From NCBI RefSeq assembly GCF_932526225.1, contig NC_064044.1, forward strand, positions 14,013,453 through 14,077,452: 64,000 bases of DNA. Reading direction: 5' to 3'. Of the stretch, positions 1 to 10,112 are shown piece after piece; position 1 is the stretch's first letter; each line of letters opens with the position of its first letter. The position numbers and the translations under genes were made by a program. Source of the DNA: Nematostella vectensis (Eukaryota > Cnidaria > Anthozoa > Actiniaria > Edwardsiidae). A model generated the notes under the pieces. That model had not been told where the DNA came from. It saw only the letters and a list, made by a program, of their open reading frames with translations, and searched no databases.

Positions 1-149
1 TCATTTTGGATCAGCTATGGCCCGCCAGTCTGTGGCATTTTGGACGCGCACGGAAGATCACAAAAACGGTCCTTGTACCTGTCGCTGTTGGGATATCGCA
101 AATGCACAAATGTTCTTATAATAATAAGCACGTGATAAGGGGGGTTTGA
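1..149 (+). CDS. small hypothetical protein, 3' part (paralogue of 31241-31456)
   Basis: An open frame runs in from the window edge and ends at TGA 147-149. The translated part is almost identical to the C-terminal half of the 71-residue ORF at 31241-31456, differing by Ile to Thr in the RKIAK stretch and by a different C-terminal tail created by a small insertion. The frame has survived between two copies 31 kb apart, which weakly suggests that it codes or did so recently. I recognise no family. It belongs to the duplicated block described as a finding. Confidence 0.3.
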   Translation, partial: ILDQLWPASLWHFGRARKITKTVLVPVAVGISQMHKCSYNNKHVIRGV

Positions 150-1925
150 GGGCATGCTTTCTCCTGGGGACTTTCAACTCCTGCATTTTCCACAAGCTTT
201 ATAAACGACAATTCTTCAGGGGAAGATCCCCATAAATTACTTCAGGAATAGCACTCCTACTCAAGCCGCATGTCCGCTGCTATAAAAATCAAGTACCACT
301 GCCAGCTGGGGCGAAATAACCAAGGGAAAATGGTGAGCTAAATGGGTAAACGAATCCAAGCTCAAAGTTGTAGCCTGAGGCCTTTTCCACCTGTGTGCAT
401 TACTACGCGACCACCGGAACTCGATCGGCGATTGGAGAATCGCCAATTCCAGTGGTAGAGTAGCATTTCATACTGTGGTAACCGTGATGTATTCTTTCTG
501 TATTTTAGGTACAAATTTTGTTTTACCTCGGATATTTGGGGGGGAGGTGTAGGTAAATTTTGCTCTCTCAAAGCTGTTGTTAAAAATGCCACTGGATTTA
601 CTAGTGACTAGAGCTAATATCATGCATTTATCATTGCTTTGAGCACATACATGTGTGACCGGGTGGTATTTTGGGTTATTTTAGATTTTGCAAAGATTTT
701 AAGTAAGCGATTTTTGGATTGCGATTATAATTGTTTTACGTATTTTACGGATTGTTTCTCAAACGTGATTCTAATTCGATCCGTACACGTTTAGGAATTT
801 ACTTTCAACATGTTTCAAATTCCTTTAGATTAGTATCAATAGCTTGATAGTGCTAATTAAATCAAGAAAGCGTCCTTTTACCATTTCCCAGGAAGATTTG
901 TTTCTAAATTTGACAGGACAATGGACGCTGAGTAATTTGAACGGTAGTAAATGTTAGCGTCCCTAGAAAAATGCGCGTCCCCAAGCGAGTATAAAAGCAG
1001 CTGTATTAGTTAGTTTTTTTTTTTTAGTTTAGTACCGTTGAGCAAAGGAGACGCATTGCTTGCGCGGCGTGATGCGGGAGCGAGATATGCAGTTGCTCAG
1101 GGAAGACAGTCAGCAGAGATAAGCTGCAAGCTTAGAGCGCTGTCCGTACGGGCCTGTCATGCCAGTTGTGTTCAGTTTGATTTACCGGTTGTAAGTACTT
1201 TGTTTTTAAAACTAGCCTTTGGCTTAGGTCACCTTTTCTCCGGATTTGACTATGTTTGTTATCACTTAAAATTTATTATTTAATTTGTTAATAAATCCTT
1301 TATAAGTCCATGCCTTGCATCATGTATTCGTTCTCACGTTGCCTTTCGCTCGATCGTTTTCGTTTCATTTCATTTATTTTTGCCTACTTTTTGGCTGGTG
1401 TCAGAACCTGATAGTTTTGCCTTCAGTATTGCATTTGTTTCTACATTTTTCGTAACCGCACGGTAAATGTCAAGTTCCGACGGTTACACATGCATGCAAA
1501 TACTTTTTTTCTGTAATAATTCCAGATTTTTTTTGGCAAAAAACATAAGAATCCAAGATGGCAGATCCAAGATAACAGACCCAAGAAGATGGCGGAAATT
1601 CTTACCAGAAAAAGGATTATAAACGTTTTTATTACCTTTTTGCATTGTGTAGCCGTTAAAAGGTTTATTCTGACATATCTCAATGATGTAAGATGATTTA
1701 AACCTTATATTTGATAATATAGGCAAAATTTGAAATAATAACTTAAGATTGTATTCATCTTTATCTGTACTCTATATCAACCCCGCGGAAAATATCATCC
1801 ATATAGCAGATTTTACTGTTGGATGATTGAAAATGTAATTCAAGTTCAAAAATTAAAAGTACACCACCAATTTTTTTCGGCAGTAAAAGATTCCTACCAC
1901 TAATACAGATACTTAAACTATCGGC
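150..1925. other. non-coding, AT-rich; first arm of a local duplication
   Basis: I see no convincing gene here. Positions 150-385 match 31470-31700 closely, and the block from about 1750 matches pieces at 32100 and 33085. The material at about 540-1740 is absent from the other arm. There is a T run near 1014-1025. The short open frames lack splice-site support or recognisable domains. Confidence 0.5.
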
Positions 1926-2071
1926 TCATTCCTTTGGAGTCTCCTCAGCTGGTGCCTCATCTTGCGCAGGCGCGGTATCTTGTTCTACTGGGGCCTCGCT
2001 TGCAGGCTGGTCTGTCGGAGCGTCTGGCCCAGTGTCTGCGGGTGGGCCGCCATCTTCTGCTGGTTGGTTTT
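1926..2071 (-). CDS. duplicate terminal exon of the DYDC-like gene
   Basis: On the minus strand an AG acceptor at 2073-2072 is followed by 146 nt of open frame ending in TGA (1928-1926). Length, acceptor and stop match the last exon of the DYDC-like gene at 33237-33382. The product is the same Pro/Glu/Ala-rich acidic tail, beginning ENQPAEDGGPP and ending ETPKE, with several substitutions. No upstream DPY30-domain exon was found next to it. It is either an orphan copy or the end of a paralogue whose other exons I could not find. The intact frame suggests a recent duplication. Confidence 0.5.
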
Positions 2072-4839
2072 CTGTGAAGCAAACGAAGGAATGAAGTCAG
2101 TGCCTCATCAACGGACGGCATCAAGATGATGACAAGGACCCTGACTATTTGGTCCTCTATGTATTGATTTGTAGCTTGCTTTCTTAAGAATTGTTTGCCA
2201 AACAGTTTACGGCTCCTCTGATATTGAAGCTTGAAGATAACGTCACAGAAACTGAAATAAAATCATTAAAAAAATCTGTGAGAAGCGCACTTTCTGAAAT
2301 ACAACATTTAGTTCTATTTACTTTTATTACAGCCTCACGAATATCACCAATATCTTGATATGATGTATTTTCGGCGGCAAACAGGCCTCAAAATTTTATT
2401 TTCGTCAATCGAAAACTATTCTATTAAAAATACTTTTAGCGAAGAAAAACGAAAAGTTTATTTCTTTTCATAAACAGCACGACTAAACTATTATGTATGA
2501 CCATGCGCGCAGATGCTGACCAACATCCGACGATTGCAAGCTCTCCTTAGGGGAAACCACTATAACTGTGTTACCCTTATTCTTGTTATTCCACGCCATT
2601 ATGTATATTCTAATTTTTTCTCCCCTTTAGATCCTCTCTCCACTGACAACAATCCCCCACCCCTCCCCCCTTTTTTCCATCCACCACCCTAGATGCCATG
2701 GTACGAAGACCCGCTTTTAACCAAAAACAACCTCATCACTATCCCGGACACTCCTTATAGTCCAACTCTACTTACTGTAGCATTATCCCCATACTTACCC
2801 TCCAGTCCTTACCCCTGCCACGCACCTCTACCCGTATCACAACCATTATCCCTCTATATGTCTCCCTTCTCCCCAGGTGCCATGGTACGAATACCCGCTT
2901 TTAACCAAAACCCCATAGCGCGTGATTTAGACCTGCAAAGATGTCTGGTTGTGTTTTTCTCTTGCTCGTAATCCTATGCACGTCTTCACAATGTCTAAAT
3001 GGTTAAATTAAGTGTGTTTTTTTCTTCTTTCCTTCTTTCGTTTTTAGAGCAAGCTACCAACATACTGACAGCAATGTTTCATTTATAGAATTTATGTGAT
3101 TACGATGACTTGGGAGGCACAATTCCGGCCCTGTCCTTGAGGAACTAATTGAAGCAGATGAATTGCAAATTTCATATGGAATAAAAGAATGGATTACCAT
3201 AATGACTTTCACCTCGTAATTATGCTGAAAACTGACACAAAACAAGTAAAGTTAAAGGTGCTTTCCAATTTTGCCAGTATAGACGTTAACAAATAATGAA
3301 ATGAATGTGCACAACATGGTGGCGTCATTTGTGTGGTTTTATTACTCGATATTCCATAATAATGAAATATTCAATATTCACGAGAAGTATCTAAGTGTTT
3401 ATTTAGGCGACAATATCTCTAAAAATATTTGTCCGATTTCTGGGAAATGAAAGGGTTGTTTAAAGGAGGGTATGATAATTGTATGTGATTCAGAACAACT
3501 TCTGCTTGATATGAAACCGCGAACAGTTCCACCAACAATCATACACTAGAAAATTGATACCACACACTAAAAATTCAAGATCTTTCTCCGATTTTCCTAT
3601 AAATGGCACCCATAAAAGTGATCACAATATGGGAGTAGTGGTTTTATTTCCCAGATACCTACCTGGTATATTCAGTGCAAGCATTTCTAGTGGTACAATC
3701 TTTGGTTTAATTTAGAGCCAAGCGGGAACGATATGTAAGTACCCATTATATTGTTCATCAGACTTAGTGTCCGTTGGTGGGTCATATACGTTTTCGTATG
3801 CGAGATTATCATCTACAATGTACAATCTACGAGTTTATTACAAATCTTCTGGAAATGCAACAGCTAGAGAGATCTATTTTACAGGGACGCCCACTCTAGG
3901 TTAGAGAGCATGAGGCTCTAACAATTTGGTATTTATGCCTTGACTGCATGTAGCTTGTTTAGGATAATTATGCAATTTATGTTCTACTTTATTCCATGAT
4001 TAGAGTTCAAATATTATTGTAAGCTCTACCAGGGCCACAAAGGCACATTTATGCATGTATGTTTTCTCCCACGCGCTTTTGATGTAAAATTCCTAATTTT
4101 AGATTCAATTAATTATATTTCACTTTACGATCGTTTTACAATAAAATCACCATAATCATCGAGTTGGTTTTCCGTGGTTTTCCGTATTTCCGACCCGTAA
4201 AATTCGCCGCTCAATTTTCCCGACTTTGGCTGACCCAGTGGCATATAAAGTTTGGAACTCCTTCCCAGGCCGCTCGCGCTGGTCATAGTTACACCGTAGT
4301 TGTAAATAAGTTTATCCGAACGGAAAAGTACGGATTTCTATCATAGTATCCAATCATAAGCTATAGAAGAAAGACTGCTATAGTGCAGAGCTCCAGACAG
4401 TCGCACTCAAATAACGGAGATATCATTCTCGAAATGTATGTAGAAATCATTACACATTCCTGTGAATGGTTAATTGTTTGGCATCTTTATGGAAACATTT
4501 AGCACGCAAAACGGTATCCGGCAATCGCTTATTGGAGCGGAACTATATATAAACATTCTGTTTTCCTTCTGTTGGAATTTGCTGGTCAAAGAAGATATCT
4601 CTATTATCCAGAAAGAGTGCGATTTTTTGTGATAACAATCCACGTCCGACATTTTGATCGTCATAGCGCGCAGTGAAATGCGCATGCGCAACAGAATAGT
4701 CCCTTGTTGCACGACTAAGGCATGAGAATAAAAATAAATAAATAAAAACTTCAAACAAAGCTTGGGATAGAGTAAAAAACTGATCATTGTTCAATTTAAT
4801 TTGTTTATTCATAACCTTTTCATACCTAGATTCCTGTGT
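2072..4839. other. no gene seen; short direct repeats
   Basis: This is AT-rich non-coding sequence. A segment containing GCCATGGTACGA occurs at about 2695 and again at about 2878, each inside C-rich low-complexity DNA. The duplication shared with 33.4-33.8 kb continues to about 2330. Nothing else is supportable. Confidence 0.5.
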
Positions 4840-4845
4840 ATTTTC
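4840..4845. repeat. left target-site duplication ATTTTC
   Basis: ATTTTC directly precedes the G-rich left terminus of the element, and the same six bases follow its right terminus at 17221-17226. Six bases fits the 5-6 bp duplications made by Maverick/Polinton-type integrases. A related site with a single ATTTTC occurs at 19545-19550. Confidence 0.9.
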
Positions 4846-5303
4846 GGGGGGTCGGGGGGGGGGGGGGGGGGGGGGGGGTTGGCAGGGGGTTTCATAGAAA
4901 CGAGTGGGAGGCGCGAATCGCCCCTCCGGGCCTCCCAGCCCCGTCTCCCCGTCTTAGGCTAGGAAGGCGCGAATCCCCCGTCCGGGCCCCCAAGCCCCCC
5001 CCCCCCCCCCCCCCCCCAGCCCCGTCTCCCTCCTTCTATATATATCAAGCGTATAATGTTTCACGTACCTGAATAATTAGGGCAATTGTTCATGTAGGCC
5101 GGGCGCGTTTCACGTACCTGAATAATTAGGGCAATTGTTCATGTAGGCCGGGCGCGTTTCACGTACCTGAATAATTAGGGCAATTGTTCATGTAGGCCGG
5201 GCGCGTTTCACGTACATGAATAATTAGGGCAATTGTTCATGTAGGCCGGGCGCGTTTCACGTACATGAATAATTAGGGCAATTGTTCATGTAGGCCTGGC
5301 GCG
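4846..5303 (+). repeat. left terminal inverted repeat with five 49-bp subrepeats
   Basis: The outer part (4846-5058) begins with a poly-G tract and holds GAAACGAGTGGGAGGCGCGA and CCCCGTCTCCC motifs, all present in reverse complement at 17058-17220. The inner part is five direct copies of a 49-bp unit starting at 5059, 5108, 5157, 5206 and 5255, containing AATTAGGGCAATTGTTCATG. A diverged sixth copy starts at about 5304. Long G and C homopolymers (4855-4878, 4997-5017) make assembly errors possible here. Confidence 0.9.
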
Positions 5304-5378
5304 GTTCGCGTACACGGCTTTTTAGGGCAAAGAGCGATGGTGTCGGGGAGGGCCGCGAAAACGGGGAGGGCCGCCAAC

Positions 5379-6137
5379 CTACGGAGCGCGGAATAACCGT
5401 TTTCCGGCCGTAAATTCAAAGCCGCTGGCGTGGCGTTTAAAACTGAGTTCTACTCGAACACCTCGCTCCCGAACTCCTCGCGAATTTCTCTCTCGCAGCC
5501 TCTTTTTCATCTTTTCGAGTGCCTCCAGGGAGGGCCCTTTCCCGCTTTTTTTATCACGCGGTGCGAGGCCCTGTCGAGCTCTGATAGCGGCCTTGAGCGC
5601 GCAGTATCTCTCTTGTTCCTGAAGTATTTGCCGAAACTCTTCGTCTGAGATATGCCCGTCTTGCAGAGCCTTAGAGACCAGCTCGCTGATCGAGTTTTTC
5701 TTACTCTCCGCTAAAACCATCGTGTCTTCGTGTTTAGCCACCTTGCTCGTAAGACCCCTAGAGACTACCCCCGCGCCCACGACACCGACCAGCCCAGCGA
5801 CCCCTGCCAGCGGACCGCCGATCAGAACCCCTATCCCACTCAAAGAGACCCCCACCCCGGCACTGGAAAGCGCCCCTGCAGCGATGCCGGATGCCACAGA
5901 CACAGCATGAGTAACGGCAAAGGTGCGCTTATACTTCTTCCGCACCTGTCGATGATGCGTTCTCTCATTGTCTAGAACCGCCTGAGTGTCACATATTTTC
6001 TGGAGTCGGAAGCTTTGCACGTCGCCGCCGATGCTTGCCGAAGCGGTAGGCGTCATGTGCGTTTGCGGGCAAGTCAGGGGGCAGACGCTGGGAAGCGAGG
6101 GGTATATGGCACCGCTGCTAACGTCGCTGTTTGCCAT
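5379..6137 (-). CDS. glycine-rich putative membrane protein of the element (252 aa)
   Basis: This is an intact ATG-initiated frame of 252 codons, the first gene inside the left TIR. The N-terminal ~75 residues are polar with several Cys and Pro. Residues of about 85-125 are a Gly/Ala/Val-rich hydrophobic stretch (ASGIAAGALSSAGVGVSLSG and onward) that could form one or two membrane helices. The C-terminal half is charged and probably helical, with an EEFRQILQEQERY segment. I recognise no named domain. Its place beside capsid-like genes suggests a virion or membrane-active protein, but that is inference. It is one of the few uninterrupted frames in the element. Confidence 0.6.
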   Translation of the reverse strand: MANSDVSSGAIYPSLPSVCPLTCPQTHMTPTASASIGGDVQSFRLQKICDTQAVLDNERTHHRQVRKKYKRTFAVTHAVSVASGIAAGALSSAGVGVSLSGIGVLIGGPLAGVAGLVGVVGAGVVSRGLTSKVAKHEDTMVLAESKKNSISELVSKALQDGHISDEEFRQILQEQERYCALKAAIRARQGLAPRDKKSGKGPSLEALEKMKKRLRERNSRGVRERGVRVELSFKRHASGFEFTAGKRLFRAP

Positions 6138-6153
6138 GCTTGTTATGTCGGAC

Positions 6154-6844
6154 CTAGGTTAGCTCTAATACGAGGCGAACAGGCTTGCCCTTAAAGTCCA
6201 CCCGTCTACCGCGGTCATCCCTGATCCATATTTGGATACTCGAGATAAACTCAGAGGAAGATGCTGCGACACAAACGGGGATTTCGGGCCCATAGACGAC
6301 TTTCTCGTGCGGCCTCCCGCGGGTTTCTAGGCAAGCGAAAACGTTTGAAGGCTCGTCTAAGGCGAGGCATTGCGTGCGGTCTACGACATCGCAGAAGATG
6401 TAGAGGGCCTCTATTTTCGGCAAAGTCACCTTAAGTGGGGGCTCCCCCACCGGCAGTGCGAGGCCCCGCCCCCCCCAACTGATCGTCTTTAGCCTCTAGG
6501 CCAAATAGTGCGCAAAGCTCGGCATTCAGGAACGCAACGCCTTTGGACACGAGCGCGATCTTCCCGGTGAGGGGATCCAGCTTCGCGGTCAGAATCTTGC
6601 TTTCAGCGCGGTTGATCGTTTCCACGATGGACTCGGCCGTGTGGTGCCCGGCTGGCAGAGTAGCGATGGGCGGGAGGGAGGCTATAGTTGTTATCTGATG
6701 CTCCCGCTCGAGATTAAACCAGCTGTTAAACAGCGAGCACTGCCGGAGCGCCACGAAGCGTGGGCGCCTTATCGGCTGCTCGGAGAAGAGCGTCAGTTCG
6801 CCTCCGGTGAACACAGCATGTAGGACCACCATTGTGTTGAACAT
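6154..6844 (-). pseudogene. penton/jelly-roll-like structural protein, frameshifted
   Basis: Two minus-strand frames form one gene: 6844-6431 (ATG start) and 6450-6154. The frame changes close to an eight-base C run (6469-6476), so the break may be a real indel or a sequencing slip. The C-terminal part carries IWIRDDRGRRVDFKGKP followed by a final beta-strand-like LVLEL, a pattern seen at the end of small jelly-roll virion proteins in Polinton/adintovirus-like elements. The N-terminal part has a GHHTAESI helix motif. Together about 225 codons, a plausible penton or minor capsid size. The family call rests on recalled pattern similarity, not alignment. Confidence 0.5.
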
Positions 6845-7003
6845 AGCCCGCCTTCGTGTTTAATAGGGCTGAGCATCGATTGGGAAGGCTGGCGGATGCT
6901 TTACGAGGAGGCGATTCCCCGATGGGAGGAGGAGGAGACGAAGAAGGCGGCAGTTGCGGCGGGAGCCTCTATAGCCGAACATATCAAACTCGCTATAGCC
7001 TAA
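6845..7003. promoter_or_regulatory. divergent intergenic region
   Basis: This 159-bp stretch separates the minus-strand penton-like gene from the plus-strand 7004-8389 gene and ends at an in-frame TAA (7001-7003). A short promoter for two divergent genes would be expected here. I see no clear TATA element. Confidence 0.25.
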
Positions 7004-8389
7004 CAAGTCAAACGCGAAAAAACCGGTTTCCCTAGGTCTCTGACCCTCGCGCAAAAGCTGCTCTATGCCGTGCCCGCGACCCCCGTGGAGAGCACGGCCT
7101 CAGACATCACCCCACTACTCACGCAGCTGGGGATACACGTGGCTGAGGACAAATCATTCACGACTAGGGTCCGAGACATATTCAAAGAGACAGTAGTCAC
7201 CCACAAGTCCGCCAAGGAGTCTCGCCGGTGGCTATCGGAGCCTTCCTATTGGTACTGGCCACAGCAACTCAACTTTGCGGTCTGGTGCGCAACCGCCGGA
7301 TGCGGGGTGTCCCTAGTTGATCCCGCTTTCGCCACGCTCCCCTCTGTCATCAGGGGATTTCTAAGGTTTCACGTCTACTTTACCACCCGGAGGATACTCT
7401 ACGAGCTCGGCGTCCCCCTGCCTGGCGACTGCCCGTTCACGCAAAAAGGTAACCCCTACAAGAAGGCCGGTTTGGAGCGTCTATGTATAGAGTTCGGTTT
7501 GCCGCGTAAGCCGGACTTTCGATGGAAAGGCGGGCGGAACCACGGGCTAGGCGATGTGTTTGTGTTCTACCCGGGGGAGGGGTATCGCAACGTGCACGTG
7601 ATCCGTGGCTACGACACGGCGGCGGAAGAGTACCCGAGCCACCTCAATCTGTTTAGCGACGAAGGTGGGACGTACAATAGTGGGAAGCAGGTGGGTTACA
7701 TACGCAACGACGACCACGGGGGCGTGCAATATAGCTGGTTTGCGCCTCCCAAAGGTGAGGGGCTGACAAAAGCAGGACTAGGAAGACTCGATCGCTCGGT
7801 CGAGGCGTTCGTCTACACAGTGCTTGGCGCGCAGGTAAACGTCCGTTCCTCTATCGCGGGGGCCGGTGGGCCGGCCATGGAGGCGCAGGCGGAGTTCACG
7901 AAGCTGCTTGAAGACGCGATCATAGAAAACGACATCGCTCAAAGCGTGCAAAGGTACCAGTTAGCCGTGCAGGAGGCCAAGGTGAGACTGAGTCTTGCGG
8001 TCGCACCAGGAGTGTGGCTGATGCCGAGCGATCTGGTGATAAACACGCAAAGCGTCGTGGGCTACAACAATAAGCTGCAGAAAGCCACGGACATGACGCT
8101 CGGCGCAAACGCGATCAACACCGAGACAAAGCCAGTCGGTGCTCATAACATGGCCGGTGGGCATCCTAGGGTGCAACACGTGACTGACCCTGGGATCGAC
8201 CGCGTGCCGTCCCGGCGGCAAAGCAAGGATCCCGCCCCTGCGAAAGTGCACGCAGAGGGCGCGGCCCCTGCCCCCTCTCCACGTACGCACGCTGCGCATA
8301 GAATGACGGGCGAAAAAAGTGACAACACCGCCCTCAAGGCGGGGTTTTCGGCACTCGCGGTGGCCGCGGCGTATTACTTGTTCCGATGA
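7004..8389 (+). CDS. conserved element protein of unknown function, start codon missing
   Basis: An uninterrupted frame runs from after TAA 7001-7003 to TGA 8387-8389. No ATG lies near its N-terminus; the first likely candidates are CTG or GTG (7070) codons, so the initiator has probably been lost. The protein has an aromatic segment (YWYWPQQLNFAVWCATAGCG, near residue 60 from 7070), an FHVYFTTRRILYELG helix, a GLGDVFVFYPG strand region, a long polar tail and a terminal hydrophobic segment (SALAVAAAYYLF) that could be a membrane anchor. I associate this protein type with cnidarian virus-like elements. A structural role is likely from context but unproven. Confidence 0.6.
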   Translation, partial: QVKREKTGFPRSLTLAQKLLYAVPATPVESTASDITPLLTQLGIHVAEDKSFTTRVRDIFKETVVTHKSAKESRRWLSEPSYWYWPQQLNFAVWCATAGCGVSLVDPAFATLPSVIRGFLRFHVYFTTRRILYELGVPLPGDCPFTQKGNPYKKAGLERLCIEFGLPRKPDFRWKGGRNHGLGDVFVFYPGEGYRNVHVIRGYDTAAEEYPSHLNLFSDEGGTYNSGKQVGYIRNDDHGGVQYSWFAPPKGEGLTKAGLGRLDRSVEAFVYTVLGAQVNVRSSIAGAGGPAMEAQAEFTKLLEDAIIENDIAQSVQRYQLAVQEAKVRLSLAVAPGVWLMPSDLVINTQSVVGYNNKLQKATDMTLGANAINTETKPVGAHNMAGGHPRVQHVTDPGIDRVPSRRQSKDPAPAKVHAEGAAPAPSPRTHAAHRMTGEKSDNTALKAGFSALAVAAAYYLFR

Positions 8390-9319
8390 CTGTTTTGCAT
8401 TCGACGAACCAATAACGCGGCTACGGCTAGAACGAGCAGCCACGCATTTTCGCCAAGGAATTTCACCGCTTCTCCTGCAGTCTTAAACACGAAGTTAGCG
8501 ATGCTGCCTACTAGCCCTGGGAGAAGCTCGCCTAGCTTTTTCCCGATGGCCTTAAGCTTGTTACCGACCCCTCTGGCCACGGAAGAGAGCGACTTGCCGA
8601 GCGACGTCACAATGGCCGCGATGTCGTCGCTACGGCCAACCCGATGGCGGTGACGGTAAAGCCGTACTTTTTGAAGATGGCTTTGATGCGCTCTCTTAGC
8701 GGCTTTTGGTTCTCGAGCTCTCGGTTTTCGCGTTCTAGTTCGTCAATCTCGGACAGCCTCTCCTCGTTGCGCTCACGGGCCTCTCTGACGTGTTAGGGTC
8801 GTCGATGGTCTCCCTGTTTGTAGCTACCACCCCTTACAGCTCTTGGACCCGTTCTGCGTTTTCCTGGATGATCTCTGCCACGGACCCCATCGCCAGCTTG
8901 AAGCCTTTCAGATCTGCAACGTCCTGTGGGACGCCCTCGTCCGCGTTGAACAGCTGTCTTGGTTTAGTCAAGCCTCCTTTGCCGAGGTTGCGAACCTGTA
9001 TTAGCGTCTTGCCCCCCCGGTCTGACTGGAACCGTATCAGATTCTCTATAAGGTCTGGGTATTCCTTCCTGAGGGACTGGAGACCGAGTCTTGTCGCTGC
9101 ACCCTCTGCGATGAACGAGGTTTCAGCGCTTGCCGTTCCGGCGGTTTGCGTTGCGCTTCGCGTAGCCATGCTATGAGCAGCATGCGTACGCGACGAGGTG
9201 CTCGTCATTGGGATCGACTCCCCATCGTCGGGGTCAAACGGTATAAGGGGCGTCGTCCCCCGCCCCGCGATCGGCGGACGCACCCGGCAAGGTATCGTCA
9301 ATGTCAACGTCAACATCAC
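8374..9319 (-). pseudogene. coiled-coil/membrane structural protein, broken
   Basis: Three pieces of one minus-strand gene can be read. 9319-8834 is Ser/Thr-rich N-terminally, then SLRKEYPDLIENLIRFQS and a VRNLGKGGLTK segment. A stop follows at 8836-8834. A charged coiled-coil stretch (EERLSEIDELERENRELE) then leads into KKYGFTVTAIGLAV at about 8650. After a further frame change near 8610, 8610-8374 encodes an amphipathic LGELLPGLVGSIANFVF region and a hydrophobic ENAWLLVLAVAALLV helix. Near the 5' end an overlapping ATG frame (9323) gives an acidic N-terminus in another phase, so there may be an early frameshift as well. A minor capsid or membrane-active role is inferred. Confidence 0.5.
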
Positions 9320-9443
9320 CCATGATGCGTGCGCATAACCCGTGCTACGCTATATTAGACATGTCTAACAGTCCTCACCATAGCCACGCGGCTCCGTACT
9401 TTTTGTATATATATACATATATGATATATGATATACGTATACG
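9320..9443. promoter_or_regulatory. divergent AT-rich intergenic region
   Basis: An AT-rich stretch with TATATATACATATATGATATATG at about 9405-9430 contrasts with the GC-rich genes on both sides. It lies between the minus-strand 9319-8374 gene and the plus-strand capsid-like gene, as expected of a divergent promoter with TATA-like sequence. Confidence 0.35.
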
Positions 9444-10112
9444 ATGTCAGTCAGCGATAAACTCGATCCCCAGCGAACGCCCAGAACTCCTCTGGGGTTG
9501 AAAGCCGAGAGAACTGTTCACCGGATCACTCTCAACCCGTCGACGGCCTCCCCAGGCGAGACGCTATATGTGGCGGTCCCAAAGCTATCGGAAGGCGTCA
9601 CGCTCGTGCCTGGCTCCTTGAGGGTAGGTCTCGATCTCTCCGTCTCAGGCCATGCAAATAAAAAATCCGAAATCTCGTGAGCCGCCTGAAAATCACGTTT
9701 GCAGGAGAAACGCTCCAGGACACCAACCGCTACGACGTCTTCAAGACGTATGAGGAGCTTTAACTGTCCAAGGTCGAGAGAGAGGACCGCCTGGAGCAGG
9801 GCATACAGTCAGAAAACATGCGCAAGCTTCGCTCTAAGGCTGGTGATAAAGCGACCAGTAATGCCAAGGAGAACGCTCTAAAAGCCGCCCACGGGGCGAG
9901 GTACACCATCCCGCTAGACCATTCTCTGCTGACGGACCACGGCGTGCTGTACCCAAGGGCGCTCTCCGAGGCGCTGCTCTTCGAGATCACGTTCGCAGCG
10001 GTTGACCAGGTATTAGTCGGAAGCGAAGCTACCAGATTATCCTATGGCATCAAAAATCTAGAGCTGGAGTTCGAAAGCCTGAGGGACGACAACCTCGCCC
10101 GGTCTGCAGACG
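9444..10112 (+). pseudogene. major-capsid-like protein, truncated and frameshifted
   Basis: The gene starts at ATG 9444 (MSVSDKLDPQRTPRTP). The frame ends at 9680 while matching sequence continues in another frame with LKITFAGETLQDTNRYDVF, then meets an in-frame TAA at about 9762. It continues through KAAHGARYTIPLDHSLLTDH, GVLYPRALSEALLFEITF and SYGIKNLELEFESL. This series of beta-rich blocks resembles the hexon-like double jelly-roll capsid protein of Polinton/adintovirus-like elements. It is far too short for a complete double jelly roll. From about 10110 the frame runs into sequence of a different gene, suggesting a deletion that removed the C-terminal part. The family call is from recall and context. 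Confidence 0.5.

Noticed and set aside
1038..1283. 81-aa plus-strand frame
   Set aside because: No homology, no ATG context worth noting, and it lies in a segment missing from the sister arm of the duplication.
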